NCBI GenBank assembly: GCA_943787265.1
Contig: CALSLT010000029.1
Span: 124,001-188,000, forward strand
Direction of reading: 5' to 3'
Length of the DNA: 64,000 nt
Origin: an uncultured Planctomycetaceae bacterium
Lineage (GTDB): Bacteria; Planctomycetota; Planctomycetia; Planctomycetales; Planctomycetaceae
Position 1 is the first letter of the stretch, and each line of letters opens with the position of its first letter. The position numbers and the translations under genes were made by a program. The notes beneath the pieces were generated by a model. It was not told where the DNA came from and did not search any database. It was given only the letters and a program-made list of their open reading frames with translations. Shown here piece after piece: positions 1 to 9,097 of the stretch.

Positions 1-126
1 GCAGTTTTTCTCGGAGCCGAGTGATAGACCGACGATGCCTGTGCAAAGCCGCGGGTCAAAGACCATAGCTACCCACGCCGACGATACCAATCGGAACGGC
101 ATCGATTAACGACCGAATGGCCGGCA
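1..126. other. Window edge, no gene seen
   Basis: No convincing reading frame is visible here on either strand. It is the region downstream of the small minus-strand gene that ends at 127. A gene could begin beyond the window. Confidence 0.4.
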
Positions 127-372
127 TCACTCACTTCGCTGAATGGGAATCTCGAAGCTGGTCGATGTCGCATCCGGCCAGGCGATGTCCGACAGACGCG
201 AACCGAGCAAAGACCTCGCGACATCTTTCGCCTGGTCATCACTGATGTCCAGACTTTGTTCAGACGCGAGTTCACTGATCGCTCTGGTCATGCCGGACAT
301 GACTCGACGAGCGGCACGCTGGTCCGTGACGATCGTTTTGATAAGCGTTCGGAGTTCCTGATCACTTGCCAT
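127..372 (-). CDS. Small conserved-looking hypothetical protein (81 aa)
   Basis: I do not recognise this 81-residue protein. It begins with ATG at 372 and lies 37 bases downstream of the membrane-protein gene at 410-853 on the same strand, so the two are probably co-transcribed. The chain is soluble and mostly helical in character, with no signal peptide, membrane segment or cysteine. It is rich in Asp, Arg, Ser and Ala, including an 'SDDQAKDVARSLLGSRLSD' stretch. Its reality rests on codon use, operon-like spacing and the lack of a better frame. No function can be assigned. Confidence 0.55.
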   Translation of the reverse strand: MASDQELRTLIKTIVTDQRAARRVMSGMTRAISELASEQSLDISDDQAKDVARSLLGSRLSDIAWPDATSTSFEIPIQRSE

Positions 373-409
373 CGCAACCTGCCTTCGGGTTTCGAACCGA
401 ATTCCGGGA

Positions 410-853
410 TCAGTGAGCTGCGGCGTGACCGTGGTCAGCCGGCTCTTCGTCTTCGTGCTTGAAGCAGATCAGTGATCCACAGGCACCGCTTAACTGGACC
501 GAACCGCAAAGGAACATGATCGAAAACAGAGCGCTCACGTAAACCGTTTTGCCAACAAAGTTGCTCAGGCTGAGACCAAACACGTGGTGCACACCGTCGA
601 CCGGCGGCGAGATCAGCCCCCAAATCAGAATCATCATCAAGCCGATGAAGGCAAGCCCCGTCCAGCCACCTTTGAGCAAGACCGCTCGATACTTCACCCA
701 GTTGACTGCGAGCGACCAGAACGCAACCCATGCGATCAAAGGCGTCCACGGTAGCACCAATTTAAACAGAATTGTGGCTAGAACCCATATCGAGCTGACT
801 AAGTCGAGAAGACTGCGACCAAGCGTGATTTCTTCCAAAGGAATCTGTTCCAT
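410..853 (-). CDS. Small integral membrane protein, function unknown
   Basis: This 147-residue protein starts with ATG at 853. It has about four hydrophobic helices, at roughly residues 14-34, 38-52, 60-82 and 95-122. The soluble tail ends in a His/Ala/Glu-rich stretch ('HGHAAAH') that could bind metal. There is no cleavable signal peptide, and the loops are short. The 81-residue gene follows after 37 bases. Small proteins with such tails occur near respiratory genes in planctomycetes, but nothing respiratory is in view, so that link is only a guess. Confidence 0.6.
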   Translation of the reverse strand: MEQIPLEEITLGRSLLDLVSSIWVLATILFKLVLPWTPLIAWVAFWSLAVNWVKYRAVLLKGGWTGLAFIGLMMILIWGLISPPVDGVHHVFGLSLSNFVGKTVYVSALFSIMFLCGSVQLSGACGSLICFKHEDEEPADHGHAAAH

Positions 854-1208
854 TGTGGAATTCCCAAAATCTGTTTGTTTAAGTCAGATCAATCATTCTG
901 CGAGCAACATCGGCAGACCGCCCAACAGGCACGCGGTTTATCAGATTCCTCGCACGTGATCCAGCGAGCGAACGATCCTCGCAGGCTTGGCCTGGCTCGC
1001 GATGACTTTCCCGATCAGGCCGTCTCAACAGGATCTTCCAGTCAAGCGCGCTACAATGTGCGGGACTGGTCGTTTTGGCCGGGCTCGCCTTGCAATCGCT
1101 TCACTCGGCGGGTGCAATGGCACAATTGCGTCAAAAAGCTGACTGAATTTTGTGAACACACCGGAAGAACGTTATCACTCCACGTCATTTTCCGTTTCGG
1201 TTCTCAGT
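854..1208. other. Spacer between divergent genes
   Basis: About 355 bases separate the minus-strand membrane-protein gene from the plus-strand lipoprotein gene. It should carry promoters for both directions, but I see no clear -35/-10 pair. An overlapping frame at 875-1372 has poor codon use and is not called. Confidence 0.4.
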
Positions 1209-1652
1209 ATGAAATGCGGGTCAACAATACGAAACGCCAGTTGCTGGCTATCCATCGCCGTCGCAACTGCGACTTGCGGCTGCGGAGATTCCGGCATCCC
1301 TCGGCAAGCCGTTCACGGTCGAATTGCGGGCGCAGAGGGCCGATCCGGACTTGTCGACTTTGTCCCGCGTGACAGTACCCAGGGGCCTGCCGCGAGAGCA
1401 TCACTCGTCGACGGCGAATACCAGTTCAGTCGCTCGGATGGGCCGGTTCCGGGAGACTACACTGTCATCATACAACTGGAAGTTTCTCAGGATCTGGCTT
1501 CCGGAGTCGCTGTGTTTAAGGGAATCGAAATTCCGGAGAATTCCGGAGCTAAGATTCCGCAAGAGTACGAAGCGGTTGCGTCTCTGCCGGTTTCCGTTCC
1601 GGATGGCAGCGAGGCGACACTTCAAGTTGATCTGAAACTGCCAGAGACATAA
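1209..1652 (+). CDS. Small lipoprotein, transthyretin/carboxypeptidase-regulatory-like
   Basis: This 147-residue secreted lipoprotein has an N-terminal hydrophobic segment followed by a Cys-Gly-Cys lipid-attachment region at about residues 24-26. The mature part has the pattern of a small beta-sandwich common in planctomycetes: a 'VHGRIAG' first strand, then 'LVDGEYQFS', a Gly-rich turn, and 'PGDYTVII'. I chose the ATG at 1209; an in-frame GTG at 1152 would put 19 extra polar residues ahead of the signal peptide. It lies 81 bases ahead of a DUF1559 gene, and such pairs recur in this phylum. The role is unknown; cell-surface binding is plausible. Confidence 0.7.
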   Translation: MKCGSTIRNASCWLSIAVATATCGCGDSGIPRQAVHGRIAGAEGRSGLVDFVPRDSTQGPAARASLVDGEYQFSRSDGPVPGDYTVIIQLEVSQDLASGVAVFKGIEIPENSGAKIPQEYEAVASLPVSVPDGSEATLQVDLKLPET

Positions 1653-1733
1653 GCATCGCGAGTACCATTCTTCCCTGTGACGCATGTTGGTTCACAGAAC
1701 GAGTATTCTGATTGCGACGGATTGTCACAAAAA

Positions 1734-2549
1734 ATGAATTCAGCAAATCGCAAACGTGGCTTCACGCTGATTGAGCTGCTGGTCGTCATCGCGATCATTG
1801 CGATTCTCATTGCGCTGCTGTTGCCTGCCGTGCAACAAGCTCGCGAGGCTGCTCGACGAAGCCAGTGCAAAAGCAACCTCAAGCAATGGGGCATCGCAAT
1901 CCACAACTACCACGATGCTCACACTGCGATGCCAATGGGCAAGGTTGCACTCAGACACTGGACCTTCCGATCAATGCTGCTGCCGTACGTCGACCAGGCC
2001 CCGCTGTACGAGCAGCTCGACTTCGAATTCGACCCCGAATGCTTCACCTACTCGCTGGTGACGATGCCCGATAACCCACTCGATGATTTGCTCCCGCTCT
2101 ACAGTTGCCCGAGCGATCCCAATTCCGGCCGAGTCTCTGACAGCCCGCTCGGACAGCACGCGCCCGGAAACTACCCTGGCGTGAGTGGTGACACGCCCAC
2201 GTCAAAGAATGGAATCTTTTACGTCGACAGCGCAACCCGATTTCGCGACGTCGTCGACGGTCTTTCCTCGACGCTCGCAGTGGGAGAACGAGGAATTCCC
2301 AAAGCGTTGAACATTGGCTGGACGCTTTGTGGAAGCACTCAGGATTCGTTCGTCGATATGCAAATCGGCCTGATTCCAGGCGACGCCAAAGGAACTCACA
2401 ACGATCACTTCTGGAGCTGGCACACTGGCGGAGCACACTTTCTGCTCGGCGACGGAGCCGTTCGCTTCCTCAGCGACACAACCGACCACAACATTCTGGT
2501 CGACCTATCGACGCGAGCTGGCCAGGAAGTCCTCAGCGGCGACTTCTGA
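1734..2549 (+). CDS. DUF1559 protein with prepilin-type N-terminal methylation signal
   Basis: This protein has a type IV prepilin-like leader: a short basic stretch, then 'GFTLIELLVVIAIIAIL', with cleavage expected after the Gly and methylation of the Phe. The long hydrophobic helix leads into 'LLPAVQQAREAARR', the hallmark of planctomycete DUF1559 proteins. Near the C-terminus is the family's H-x9-DG motif ('HTGGAHFLLGDG'). Length, about 271 residues, is typical. I use the ATG at 1734; an upstream in-frame start at 1677 would put a polar stretch before the leader. These proteins are thought to form pseudopilus-like surface structures, but the family has no proven function. The stop lies 8 bases from that of a convergent hydrolase gene. 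Confidence 0.93.
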   Translation: MNSANRKRGFTLIELLVVIAIIAILIALLLPAVQQAREAARRSQCKSNLKQWGIAIHNYHDAHTAMPMGKVALRHWTFRSMLLPYVDQAPLYEQLDFEFDPECFTYSLVTMPDNPLDDLLPLYSCPSDPNSGRVSDSPLGQHAPGNYPGVSGDTPTSKNGIFYVDSATRFRDVVDGLSSTLAVGERGIPKALNIGWTLCGSTQDSFVDMQIGLIPGDAKGTHNDHFWSWHTGGAHFLLGDGAVRFLSDTTDHNILVDLSTRAGQEVLSGDF

Positions 2550-2557
2550 GCTTACAT

Positions 2558-3454
2558 TCACGCAACAGGATTCTGGCCGAGAAACTCTTCGACACGAGGA
2601 AGAAATATCTCGTGAGCATCCTCGAAGACGTAGTGGCCACCGTCGGGAATTCGCAGTGTTTCCGCATTCGGAAATCGCTGCTCGAACTCGTCGAGAAATT
2701 TGGTCGTGAAGCACCAGTCACGCTCGCCCCAGACAAGCAACATCGGGTGCTCTTTGAATTGCTCAAGCCCGGCTTCGACATCAACGAGCGTCTGCCACGA
2801 CGGATGCGCAGCCTTCAGTGGAATGTCTTTCACAAAAGCATTCACCGCCGCGCGGTTTGCCCAGGAATTATACGGCGCGAGATAGCCTCGTTTGACTGCA
2901 CCGGTCATCGGCTTCTCGACCGCCATCGTCAACGCCGCCCGACTGAATGCGTTCAACCCTCGTAAGGCAAACGTCCCCAGAAACGGAATCCTGCAGACCG
3001 CAATTCTCAATGGGATGTTCTGCGATCGAAAGGCCGCCGTATTAAACAGAGCAAACCTCGAAAACCGTTCCGGCAGTTTCCCGGCAGTTCCCATCCCAAT
3101 CGCTCCGCCCCAGTCGTGAGCAAACAGCGTGATCTGATTCAGATCGAGCTGCGTGACCAGTAACTGAAGATTCGAGATGTGTCCGGCCAAAGAATAAGCG
3201 TGACCGTGAGGCTTGCTTGAAATTCCACACCCCAGATGATCAATGGCGATAACTCGGTAACGGTCGCTCAGCTTCCGAACAACATTCCGCCACGCGAATG
3301 ACCAGGTCGGATTCCCGTGGACGCAGAGGATCGTTTCGCCAGAGCCTTCATCGATGTAATGGATCTTCTGGCCGTCGACTTCGACGAAATGAGACTCAAA
3401 TGGGTACTCATTCGCAAAGCCGTTTTCCGCAGCAAACTTGTTAGCAGCAGCCAT
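2558..3454 (-). CDS. Alpha/beta hydrolase, haloalkane dehalogenase/OleB-like
   Basis: This 298-residue protein has the alpha/beta-hydrolase fold of the haloalkane dehalogenase group. The oxyanion motif 'HGNPTWSF' is near residue 46. The nucleophile is Asp114 in 'HDWGG' (Asp rather than Ser marks the dehalogenase/OleB branch). The acid is probably Asp246 in 'WGERDW', and the base is His274 in 'GGHYVFED'. A cap domain fits between residues 140 and 215. OleB enzymes decarboxylate beta-lactones in olefin synthesis, and true dehalogenases cleave carbon-halogen bonds; sequence alone does not separate them. No oleA, oleC or oleD gene is nearby. It has no signal peptide, so it should be cytoplasmic. 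Confidence 0.85.
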   Translation of the reverse strand: MAAANKFAAENGFANEYPFESHFVEVDGQKIHYIDEGSGETILCVHGNPTWSFAWRNVVRKLSDRYRVIAIDHLGCGISSKPHGHAYSLAGHISNLQLLVTQLDLNQITLFAHDWGGAIGMGTAGKLPERFSRFALFNTAAFRSQNIPLRIAVCRIPFLGTFALRGLNAFSRAALTMAVEKPMTGAVKRGYLAPYNSWANRAAVNAFVKDIPLKAAHPSWQTLVDVEAGLEQFKEHPMLLVWGERDWCFTTKFLDEFEQRFPNAETLRIPDGGHYVFEDAHEIFLPRVEEFLGQNPVA

Positions 3455-4262
3455 GTCCCGTTATCCAATTCTCAGTCGCTGCTGCGAAGCAATTCAGCCG
3501 GCCACAACTTCTGATTCTATGTCGTCAATTCTTTCCTCTTTCGCCCGGCTCGCGTGAAAACATCGGTCTTTGCGCGCTTGGAAGGCCGGCATCCTGGGTA
3601 TTTTGCCTTTGAAGTACCAGGCAACGCCCCTGATTTCGGACGACGGTTCAGATGTCCGTTGAGAATTCTGTGAGATTTCCGAAATACATCTGAGCAGTTC
3701 TTTTTGAGCAGACAGGCACGTATCGGAAGGTGGTCATCGTTCCGGTGCTGCAAGTATCCGACGAGCAGGCACTTCGCTCAGCAGCAGTCCACACGTGCAG
3801 AATGCTCGATACTTCGTTCTCAGAGAATGCAGTTATTTTGCCTCGCATCCCAGTAAACTCTGGTGAGCTCCGGTCTGAACAAAAATTTCAGCACACAATC
3901 AGTGGGAGGCACGCCCCCGCGTCCAGACGGTCATCTCACCGCATTGACGCTTTTCCGGTACGTAGCGTGCTGGTAGAAAACGCACGGATTCGGGCTATAT
4001 GAAAGACTTGCAGTCGTCGCTTGGCAGTCGCGACTGACTTTGGCTGATTTGATTTTCGACCACTCGGGTTGCGTGACGGTTGATTCTCGACGTTCATTGG
4101 GAATCACCGGCGGGCATTAAAACCAGACCGATTCGATAATCAGAATTAGTCGTATGTTTCTGGAAAAATCCAGGAAACCATCCGAGTGCAGTTTGCGTCG
4201 GATCCCGGCTGCCTGCGTTTGAAACTGGCATCTGAATCTTTGACTACACAAGAGTACTGACT
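3455..4262. other. Long spacer, no gene recognised
   Basis: About 800 bases hold no convincing coding frame. Two small hairpins are visible: CCTGG at 3593-3597 with CCAGG at 3617-3621, and CGGAC at 3637-3641 with GTCCG at 3654-3658. The stretch 3580-3660 superficially recalls tRNA but has no T-loop or acceptor stem. It may hold the rsmE promoter or a small RNA; nothing can be named. Confidence 0.4.
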
Positions 4263-5024
4263 ATGGCCTCGCGATTTTTTGTTGAGAACGATTTTCGGTC
4301 CGGAACAGTCTCGTTCAGCGGCCCCGAGTTCCATCACATGATCCGAGTTACCAGGCATCAGGTCGGAGACAAAGTTCGCCTCTTCGACGGCACAGGTAAG
4401 GAAGCCGATGCCGAACTGACTTTTGTGACTCGCCACGCAGCGACTCTCGACGTCGGTAAGATTGAAACAGTGCCTGACGAGCCAGGACCTCGACTTTCGA
4501 TTGCCACTCCACTTCCAAAAGCTTCAAGAGCTGGCTGGCTGATCGAGAAGGCTGTCGAACTCGGCGTCACGAATATCATTCCGCTGAAGACGTCGAGATC
4601 AGTGGTCGATCCGCGAGGATCGAAACTTGACACTCTGCGACAAAGCATTATTGCAGCGAGCAAGCAGTGCGGCCGTTCGCGACTGATGACCATCTCGCCA
4701 GTCGTCGAGTGGTCAGAGTTTCTCAAGAAGCAATGCACAGGCAAGAGCGTCGTCGTCGCGCATCCGGGCGGAGCGTCATTTACTTCATCGCTTGTTTCGG
4801 AAAGTCTCGCCGAAGTTGCCGCTGCAGCTAAAACGAAAAAAGCCGCAGCAAATCCTCAGATGATTGCCGTGATCGGCCCTGAAGGTGGATTCAGCGTCGA
4901 AGAAGTCACGCAGGTCGTGTCGAAAGGTGCTCGTCTGGTAAGCCTCGGGCCTCGCCTTCTGAGAGTCGAAACTGCCAGTGCAATGATGGCTTCCGTTTTT
5001 GTCTCAGCCCAGTTGGCTGACTGA
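4263..5024 (+). CDS. rsmE: 16S rRNA (uracil-1498-N3)-methyltransferase RsmE
   Basis: RsmE methylates N3 of U1498 in 16S rRNA of the assembled 30S subunit, using S-adenosylmethionine. At 253 residues the protein has the usual length. The N-terminal PUA-like domain carries 'FSGPEFHHMIRVTRHQVGD'. The SPOUT trefoil-knot domain carries 'IEKAVELGVTNIIPL', 'IGPEGGFS' near residue 205, and the closing 'LGPRLLRVETAS' near residue 228 that forms the cofactor-binding knot. All family motifs are present. It starts with ATG, stands alone between two long spacers, and is probably expressed constitutively. Confidence 0.96.
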   Translation: MASRFFVENDFRSGTVSFSGPEFHHMIRVTRHQVGDKVRLFDGTGKEADAELTFVTRHAATLDVGKIETVPDEPGPRLSIATPLPKASRAGWLIEKAVELGVTNIIPLKTSRSVVDPRGSKLDTLRQSIIAASKQCGRSRLMTISPVVEWSEFLKKQCTGKSVVVAHPGGASFTSSLVSESLAEVAAAAKTKKAAANPQMIAVIGPEGGFSVEEVTQVVSKGARLVSLGPRLLRVETASAMMASVFVSAQLAD

Positions 5025-5516
5025 AACAAGACAGCAGTAGAGACCACGCGGTCTTCAAGCTGCGCCGCGATTCAATGGCGGCGATGCGTCGGTCACTGAA
5101 TCCCCGCACCTTGCCATTTGCCTAACATCGCTGGTTTCGCCATATCGAGCAGCGTTCAAGCACTCTCCGCTCGCTGCTTCGACATAGATGCAAACAAGCA
5201 TTGCCCCTGTGTCCTGAGAGTGCTCAGGCCTCTTGACACATCCCGGTTTACGTTTTGCAGCTCCGGTCTCGCTGAATGATGCGAATCGACAACGCGATGC
5301 AATTGCGAAACGCCTCCTGAAACATTCTCTGGTGCTCCATTGACCGGTGATGCCTGGTGTTCCTGACAGACCGTTACAGTCCGACCTCTTTCGAGTTTCG
5401 GCACTGGGTTTGCGTTATGCGTCTGTCACTTGCGGTAAGCTTCCAGCCTGCCGCTTCGCCAACCTGTAGCCCAGAGTTCCCACGCGGGCCTGGTGAACGA
5501 CTGATTTTGAGCAACC
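5025..5516. other. Spacer, no gene recognised
   Basis: About 490 bases follow rsmE. Short frames on both strands have poor codon use and no recognisable protein pattern. I see no RNA gene or clear terminator. Confidence 0.4.
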
Positions 5517-6479
5517 GTGATCCCCGACACGATCACTGGACCATTGCTTGATCAGTTGCGAACCAATCGTCTGGGGATTGCCTCACCCGGAGCCGAAATG
5601 TCACTGACACTTCGACAGATTGCAGAAACCGCAGCCTTCGCGTCCGCAAGATCAACTTTTCTGATCGAGAGTACGGCGGCCATTCCAGACCAGCACCTGC
5701 ACGACTACTGGAAGTGCTGCCGCGGACGAACAATGGACTGGCTTAGAAACCTGGACGGCCTCATCAGCGAGGCTGGCGTGACGCCGCCCGAAGGTCATCT
5801 TCGACTCTGGCAGACCGCTGAACCCCTAATCGCTGAAGTCTTTGTCACGGAAATTCTCACTCGCGTCTGGGCGGCAATCCTGACGGCAGCAGACCTTCAT
5901 CGAAAGGACTCCGCCGGTGGACCAATCGCCAGGCACACGCTGAAAGGACACACCGAAGCCCGCAACCGATGCCTCACCTTGATGGCCAACACGCTGCAGG
6001 TTCCCATCGTGAAAATGTCACAGGTCGACCGGTTACGAAGAAAGTCCGAACGCTGGTCGGACCTGTTGATCGGACATCTCGTCCTGAACTACCAGCTCGA
6101 CGAGCTGGCCTTCGAAAGCAGCCGATCTCTCGAATTCGGGCAGTCACAAATGAGAGAGATCATCGCGGCAACAGACGAGCCAGTCTGGGAGTTCGTGCTG
6201 GCTGGCGTCCGACTGGCATTCTCGTCGGTTGATTCTGTCGTTGCTCCCTCTGACGTCTGGAACCGACGAATCGTTCGCTCTGTACTGGGGAGCTTTCCCG
6301 CTGACAGCTTTGACGGCACTGGCACGTTCAAGTCGGTCCGGCGAGTCCGCATTGAGAGGCCGACACAAGACTCCGACAAAGTCTCAGATGCGTTGCTACA
6401 GAGCATGGTGGCGGAAGATCGCGTTGCAAAACGATCGCAACTGAACTTTTCCGAGCTGCGGCAGCGGCCCTCAAGCTAG
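5517..6479 (+). CDS. Hypothetical protein, soluble, mostly helical
   Basis: I do not recognise this 320-residue protein. It has no signal peptide, membrane segment or nucleotide-binding motif. It reads as largely alpha-helical, with a Trp/Arg-containing core around residues 60-160 ('DYWKCCRGRTMDWLRNLDG', 'ARNRCLTLMA') and a basic, polar C-terminus. The first frame start is GTG at 5517. An ATG at 5598 has a good GGAG site six bases upstream and would give 293 residues, so it may be the true start. Codon use resembles the neighbours. It stands alone, so context gives no clue to function. Confidence 0.65.
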   Translation: MIPDTITGPLLDQLRTNRLGIASPGAEMSLTLRQIAETAAFASARSTFLIESTAAIPDQHLHDYWKCCRGRTMDWLRNLDGLISEAGVTPPEGHLRLWQTAEPLIAEVFVTEILTRVWAAILTAADLHRKDSAGGPIARHTLKGHTEARNRCLTLMANTLQVPIVKMSQVDRLRRKSERWSDLLIGHLVLNYQLDELAFESSRSLEFGQSQMREIIAATDEPVWEFVLAGVRLAFSSVDSVVAPSDVWNRRIVRSVLGSFPADSFDGTGTFKSVRRVRIERPTQDSDKVSDALLQSMVAEDRVAKRSQLNFSELRQRPSS

Positions 6480-6861
6480 GCCGACAGATCGACGCCGAGA
6501 ACGCGGCGCATTGGTCGAACCTGCCCCTCACCGGGCATATAACCAAACTGTAAACAACCGATTTCATCCATCGAAAGTTGCAGTTGGCGATGTCGCAAAC
6601 TCGTCACGTGGTCGTGACACGGCCCGGTACGCAGGCACTGACAAATGCCGACACCTGAATGACTGATCCATCAGATATTGTGACTTTCCACATACCTGTC
6701 TGCTTGTTGATTGGCGTCCATTCTGATAATTCGCGGCAGACGTGAGCAGTCGCCATGAATCGGCGTCATGTTGCGCCGAAGCCCAAATTGCAGCACGATT
6801 CGTGCGTCTGAAAATCCGACTGTCCGTCGTGCCAGGCGGTGATTTCAAAACCAGGCAATGC
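6480..6861. other. Spacer before the phosphorylase gene
   Basis: About 380 bases without a supported gene. The frame that starts at 6742 is only an upstream extension of the phosphorylase frame and encodes no family residues. Confidence 0.4.
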
Positions 6862-7692
6862 ATGACCAATCTCCAGGTAAAACTCAACGAAAGCGTTGAG
6901 TACATCCGCAGCTTCTACACCGACACACCGGTGGCTGGGGTCGTACTTGGATCAGGGCTCGGATCTCTAAGCGACTCGCTCGACGAAGTCACCGCCATCG
7001 ACGGAGCGGATATTCCTCATTACCCACAGGCAACCGCTCCCGGACATCGCGGCCGATTGCTCTTTGGAAAAATCGCAGACATTCCCGTCTGCCTCGTCGA
7101 CGGTCGCCTTCACCGTTACGAAGGTCACGACTTCGACACGATCGTCTATCCGGTTCGGCTGATGTTCGCTTTGGGAATTCAGTCGCTGATCGTCTCTAAC
7201 GCCGCCGGGGCAGTTAATCAGGAATACCGCAGCGGAGACGTCGTCATCCTCGACGACCACATTAACATGATGTGGGGCAGTCCTTTGCGAGGTCCGAATG
7301 ACGACGAAATGGGGCCGCGATTCCCGGATATGAGCCAACCATACGATCAGCAACTCGCGAGCCGCGCGAAGACAGCAGCAAAACAAGAAGGGCTGCGAGC
7401 GCATCGCGGAATCTACCTCGCATTGTCGGGCCCAACTTACGAAACACCGGCAGAGTATCGCATGGTTAGAAAGCTCGGCGCAGACGTCGTCGGCATGTCG
7501 ACGATCCCCGAAGTGATCGCCGCCCAGCATGCAGGCATTCGAGTATTGGGCCTCTCCGTTGTTTCCAACGTCGCGACAGACGACGACCTCGAAGGCACGT
7601 CAAGCGACGATGTCCTGGCGACCGTATCAAGCGTCGCCCCCGCTGTTGGCCGAGTCGTGACATCCGTGCTGGCAGGCGAGCTGGCTACCTGA
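6862..7692 (+). CDS. punA: Purine-nucleoside phosphorylase (trimeric type)
   Basis: The enzyme splits purine nucleosides with phosphate into free base and ribose-1-phosphate for salvage in the cytoplasm. At 276 residues it fits the low-molecular-mass trimeric class active on inosine and guanosine. Motifs in order: phosphate loop 'VLGSGLG' near residue 22, 'PGHRGRLLFG', 'GRLHRYEGHD', the signature 'SNAAGAVNQEY', 'LSGPTYETPAEYR' with the base-contacting Glu, 'VGMSTIPEVI', and 'VVSNVATDD' with the Asn expected to bind the purine. I start at the ATG at 6862 because family similarity begins there. Symbol usage (punA, deoD, pnp) varies; the class call is firm. Confidence 0.94.
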   Translation: MTNLQVKLNESVEYIRSFYTDTPVAGVVLGSGLGSLSDSLDEVTAIDGADIPHYPQATAPGHRGRLLFGKIADIPVCLVDGRLHRYEGHDFDTIVYPVRLMFALGIQSLIVSNAAGAVNQEYRSGDVVILDDHINMMWGSPLRGPNDDEMGPRFPDMSQPYDQQLASRAKTAAKQEGLRAHRGIYLALSGPTYETPAEYRMVRKLGADVVGMSTIPEVIAAQHAGIRVLGLSVVSNVATDDDLEGTSSDDVLATVSSVAPAVGRVVTSVLAGELAT

Positions 7693-7803
7693 AACAATCT
7701 TCCGCGATCCGAGAAGAGCGTTTCGATACTGGTCATTTTCCGCCACCAGCCATCGTCAAACTCCTTCGGCGCTGGAAATCATTTCTCACAGCACAGTTAC
7801 TCC

Positions 7804-9042
7804 ATGTCTTCGCCTGAACCACCATCTGACACTCCAAACCTGACGGCAGTATTGCTGACCCCTTCGGGGCGAGGCGCCGTAGCCGTCATCCGCGTCCATA
7901 CTGCAAAGCCAGCTCACTCTGACCTGCCCGCCAAAGTTGTCGACGCGTCATTTGTCTCCGTCAGTGGTCGCTCACTTTCGGAACAACCGGTCGGACGACT
8001 TTGTTACGGCCACTGGACAGGCGACTCGACAAGTGAAGACGTCGTCGTTTGTCGCACCGATGAGTCCACCGTCGAAGTGTCCTGCCACGGAGGCCGTGCA
8101 GCCGTCAATCGAATCCTGGATTCATTGAAAGCGGAAGGAGTTTTGATCGTCGACTGGCAGACACAACAGGCAACGATCTCTTCGCCTTTCGACCGAGAAC
8201 TCGCAGAAGCGACTTCCCAGGCAACAACAACTCGCACTGCGGCAATGCTCCTCGAACAAGCTACCGGCCGACTGAAAGATGCACTGACGCATTTGCTGGA
8301 ACTCGACCTCGCCGAAATCACGCCGAGACTGGCGGAACTACTTACGTTCTCGCAGCTTGGCCTGCACCTGACACAGCCTTGGAAAATCGTCATTGCAGGA
8401 CGCCCAAACGTTGGCAAGAGCACGCTGATCAACGCACTGCTCGGCTTTGAACGAGCCATCGTTTTTGACCAGCCAGGCACAACTCGAGACGTCGTTACCG
8501 GCATGACCGCGTTCGACGGCTGGCCGTTTCAACTGGCCGATACCGCCGGCATTCGAAACACGGACGACGAACTTGAACAAGCAGGAATCCAACGTGCACG
8601 ACGCACGGTAGAATCAGCCGATCTCGTCTGCCTGCTGCTGGACACTTCCTGCCCCCCGACGGCTGAAGACGAGGAGTTGCTCGCAGAATTCAATGGTTCC
8701 AAAACCGACGACGTCCCACCGACAATCATCGTTGCTCACAAAGCCGACCTTCCCGATCAATGGGCGGAATCGAATCTTGACGAAGCAGTGCGAGTTTCAT
8801 CAGCAACCGGACGCGGCGTCGAGAAACTCATCTCCACAATTGTCGAAACACTGATCCCAAAGATTCCGCCGACAAGTACGAACATCCCGGTCAGTCATCG
8901 GCAGATTCAATGGCTCGATAAAGCCTGGCAGGCCGCGAAAGCCGACGACGTTGCCCTGGCCAAAGTGGCGATTACGAATTGCCTGTCGGGAGCGGTCTTT
9001 GTGGACGAAGCCGCCGCCGCGCGACATGGTTCGCACATCTGA
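7804..9042 (+). CDS. MnmE/TrmE-like GTPase, degenerate
   Basis: This 412-residue protein follows the MnmE plan. An N-terminal domain begins with 'LTPSGRGAVAVIRV', a helical region follows, and a G domain is inserted near residues 195-350 with P-loop 'GRPNVGKST', switch 'GTTRDVV' and 'DTAG'. True MnmE installs 5-carboxymethylaminomethyl groups on tRNA wobble uridines with MnmG. Here the second N-terminal motif (PGEFTxRAF..NGKxDL in MnmE) is unrecognisable. The guanine-specificity motif reads 'AHKAD' instead of NKxD. The essential C-terminal CIGK cysteine motif is absent, with the chain ending about 40 residues early. It may be a paralogue with a new role. It lies just ahead of mutY, 55 bases away. 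Confidence 0.8.
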   Translation: MSSPEPPSDTPNLTAVLLTPSGRGAVAVIRVHTAKPAHSDLPAKVVDASFVSVSGRSLSEQPVGRLCYGHWTGDSTSEDVVVCRTDESTVEVSCHGGRAAVNRILDSLKAEGVLIVDWQTQQATISSPFDRELAEATSQATTTRTAAMLLEQATGRLKDALTHLLELDLAEITPRLAELLTFSQLGLHLTQPWKIVIAGRPNVGKSTLINALLGFERAIVFDQPGTTRDVVTGMTAFDGWPFQLADTAGIRNTDDELEQAGIQRARRTVESADLVCLLLDTSCPPTAEDEELLAEFNGSKTDDVPPTIIVAHKADLPDQWAESNLDEAVRVSSATGRGVEKLISTIVETLIPKIPPTSTNIPVSHRQIQWLDKAWQAAKADDVALAKVAITNCLSGAVFVDEAAAARHGSHI

Positions 9043-9097
9043 ACCTGCCTTGATCTGCAATCGCCCCGCCATTGCCCGCCCCAATGTGAAAGTGATG

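Noticed and set aside
875..1372. 165-codon plus-strand frame
   Set aside because: It overlaps the lipoprotein gene in another frame, and it is Arg/Cys-rich with no signal or domain.
3580..3660. Stretch resembling a tRNA
   Set aside because: No seven-base acceptor stem, no canonical T-loop (GGTTCAGATGTCC is too long) and no anticodon stem could be drawn.
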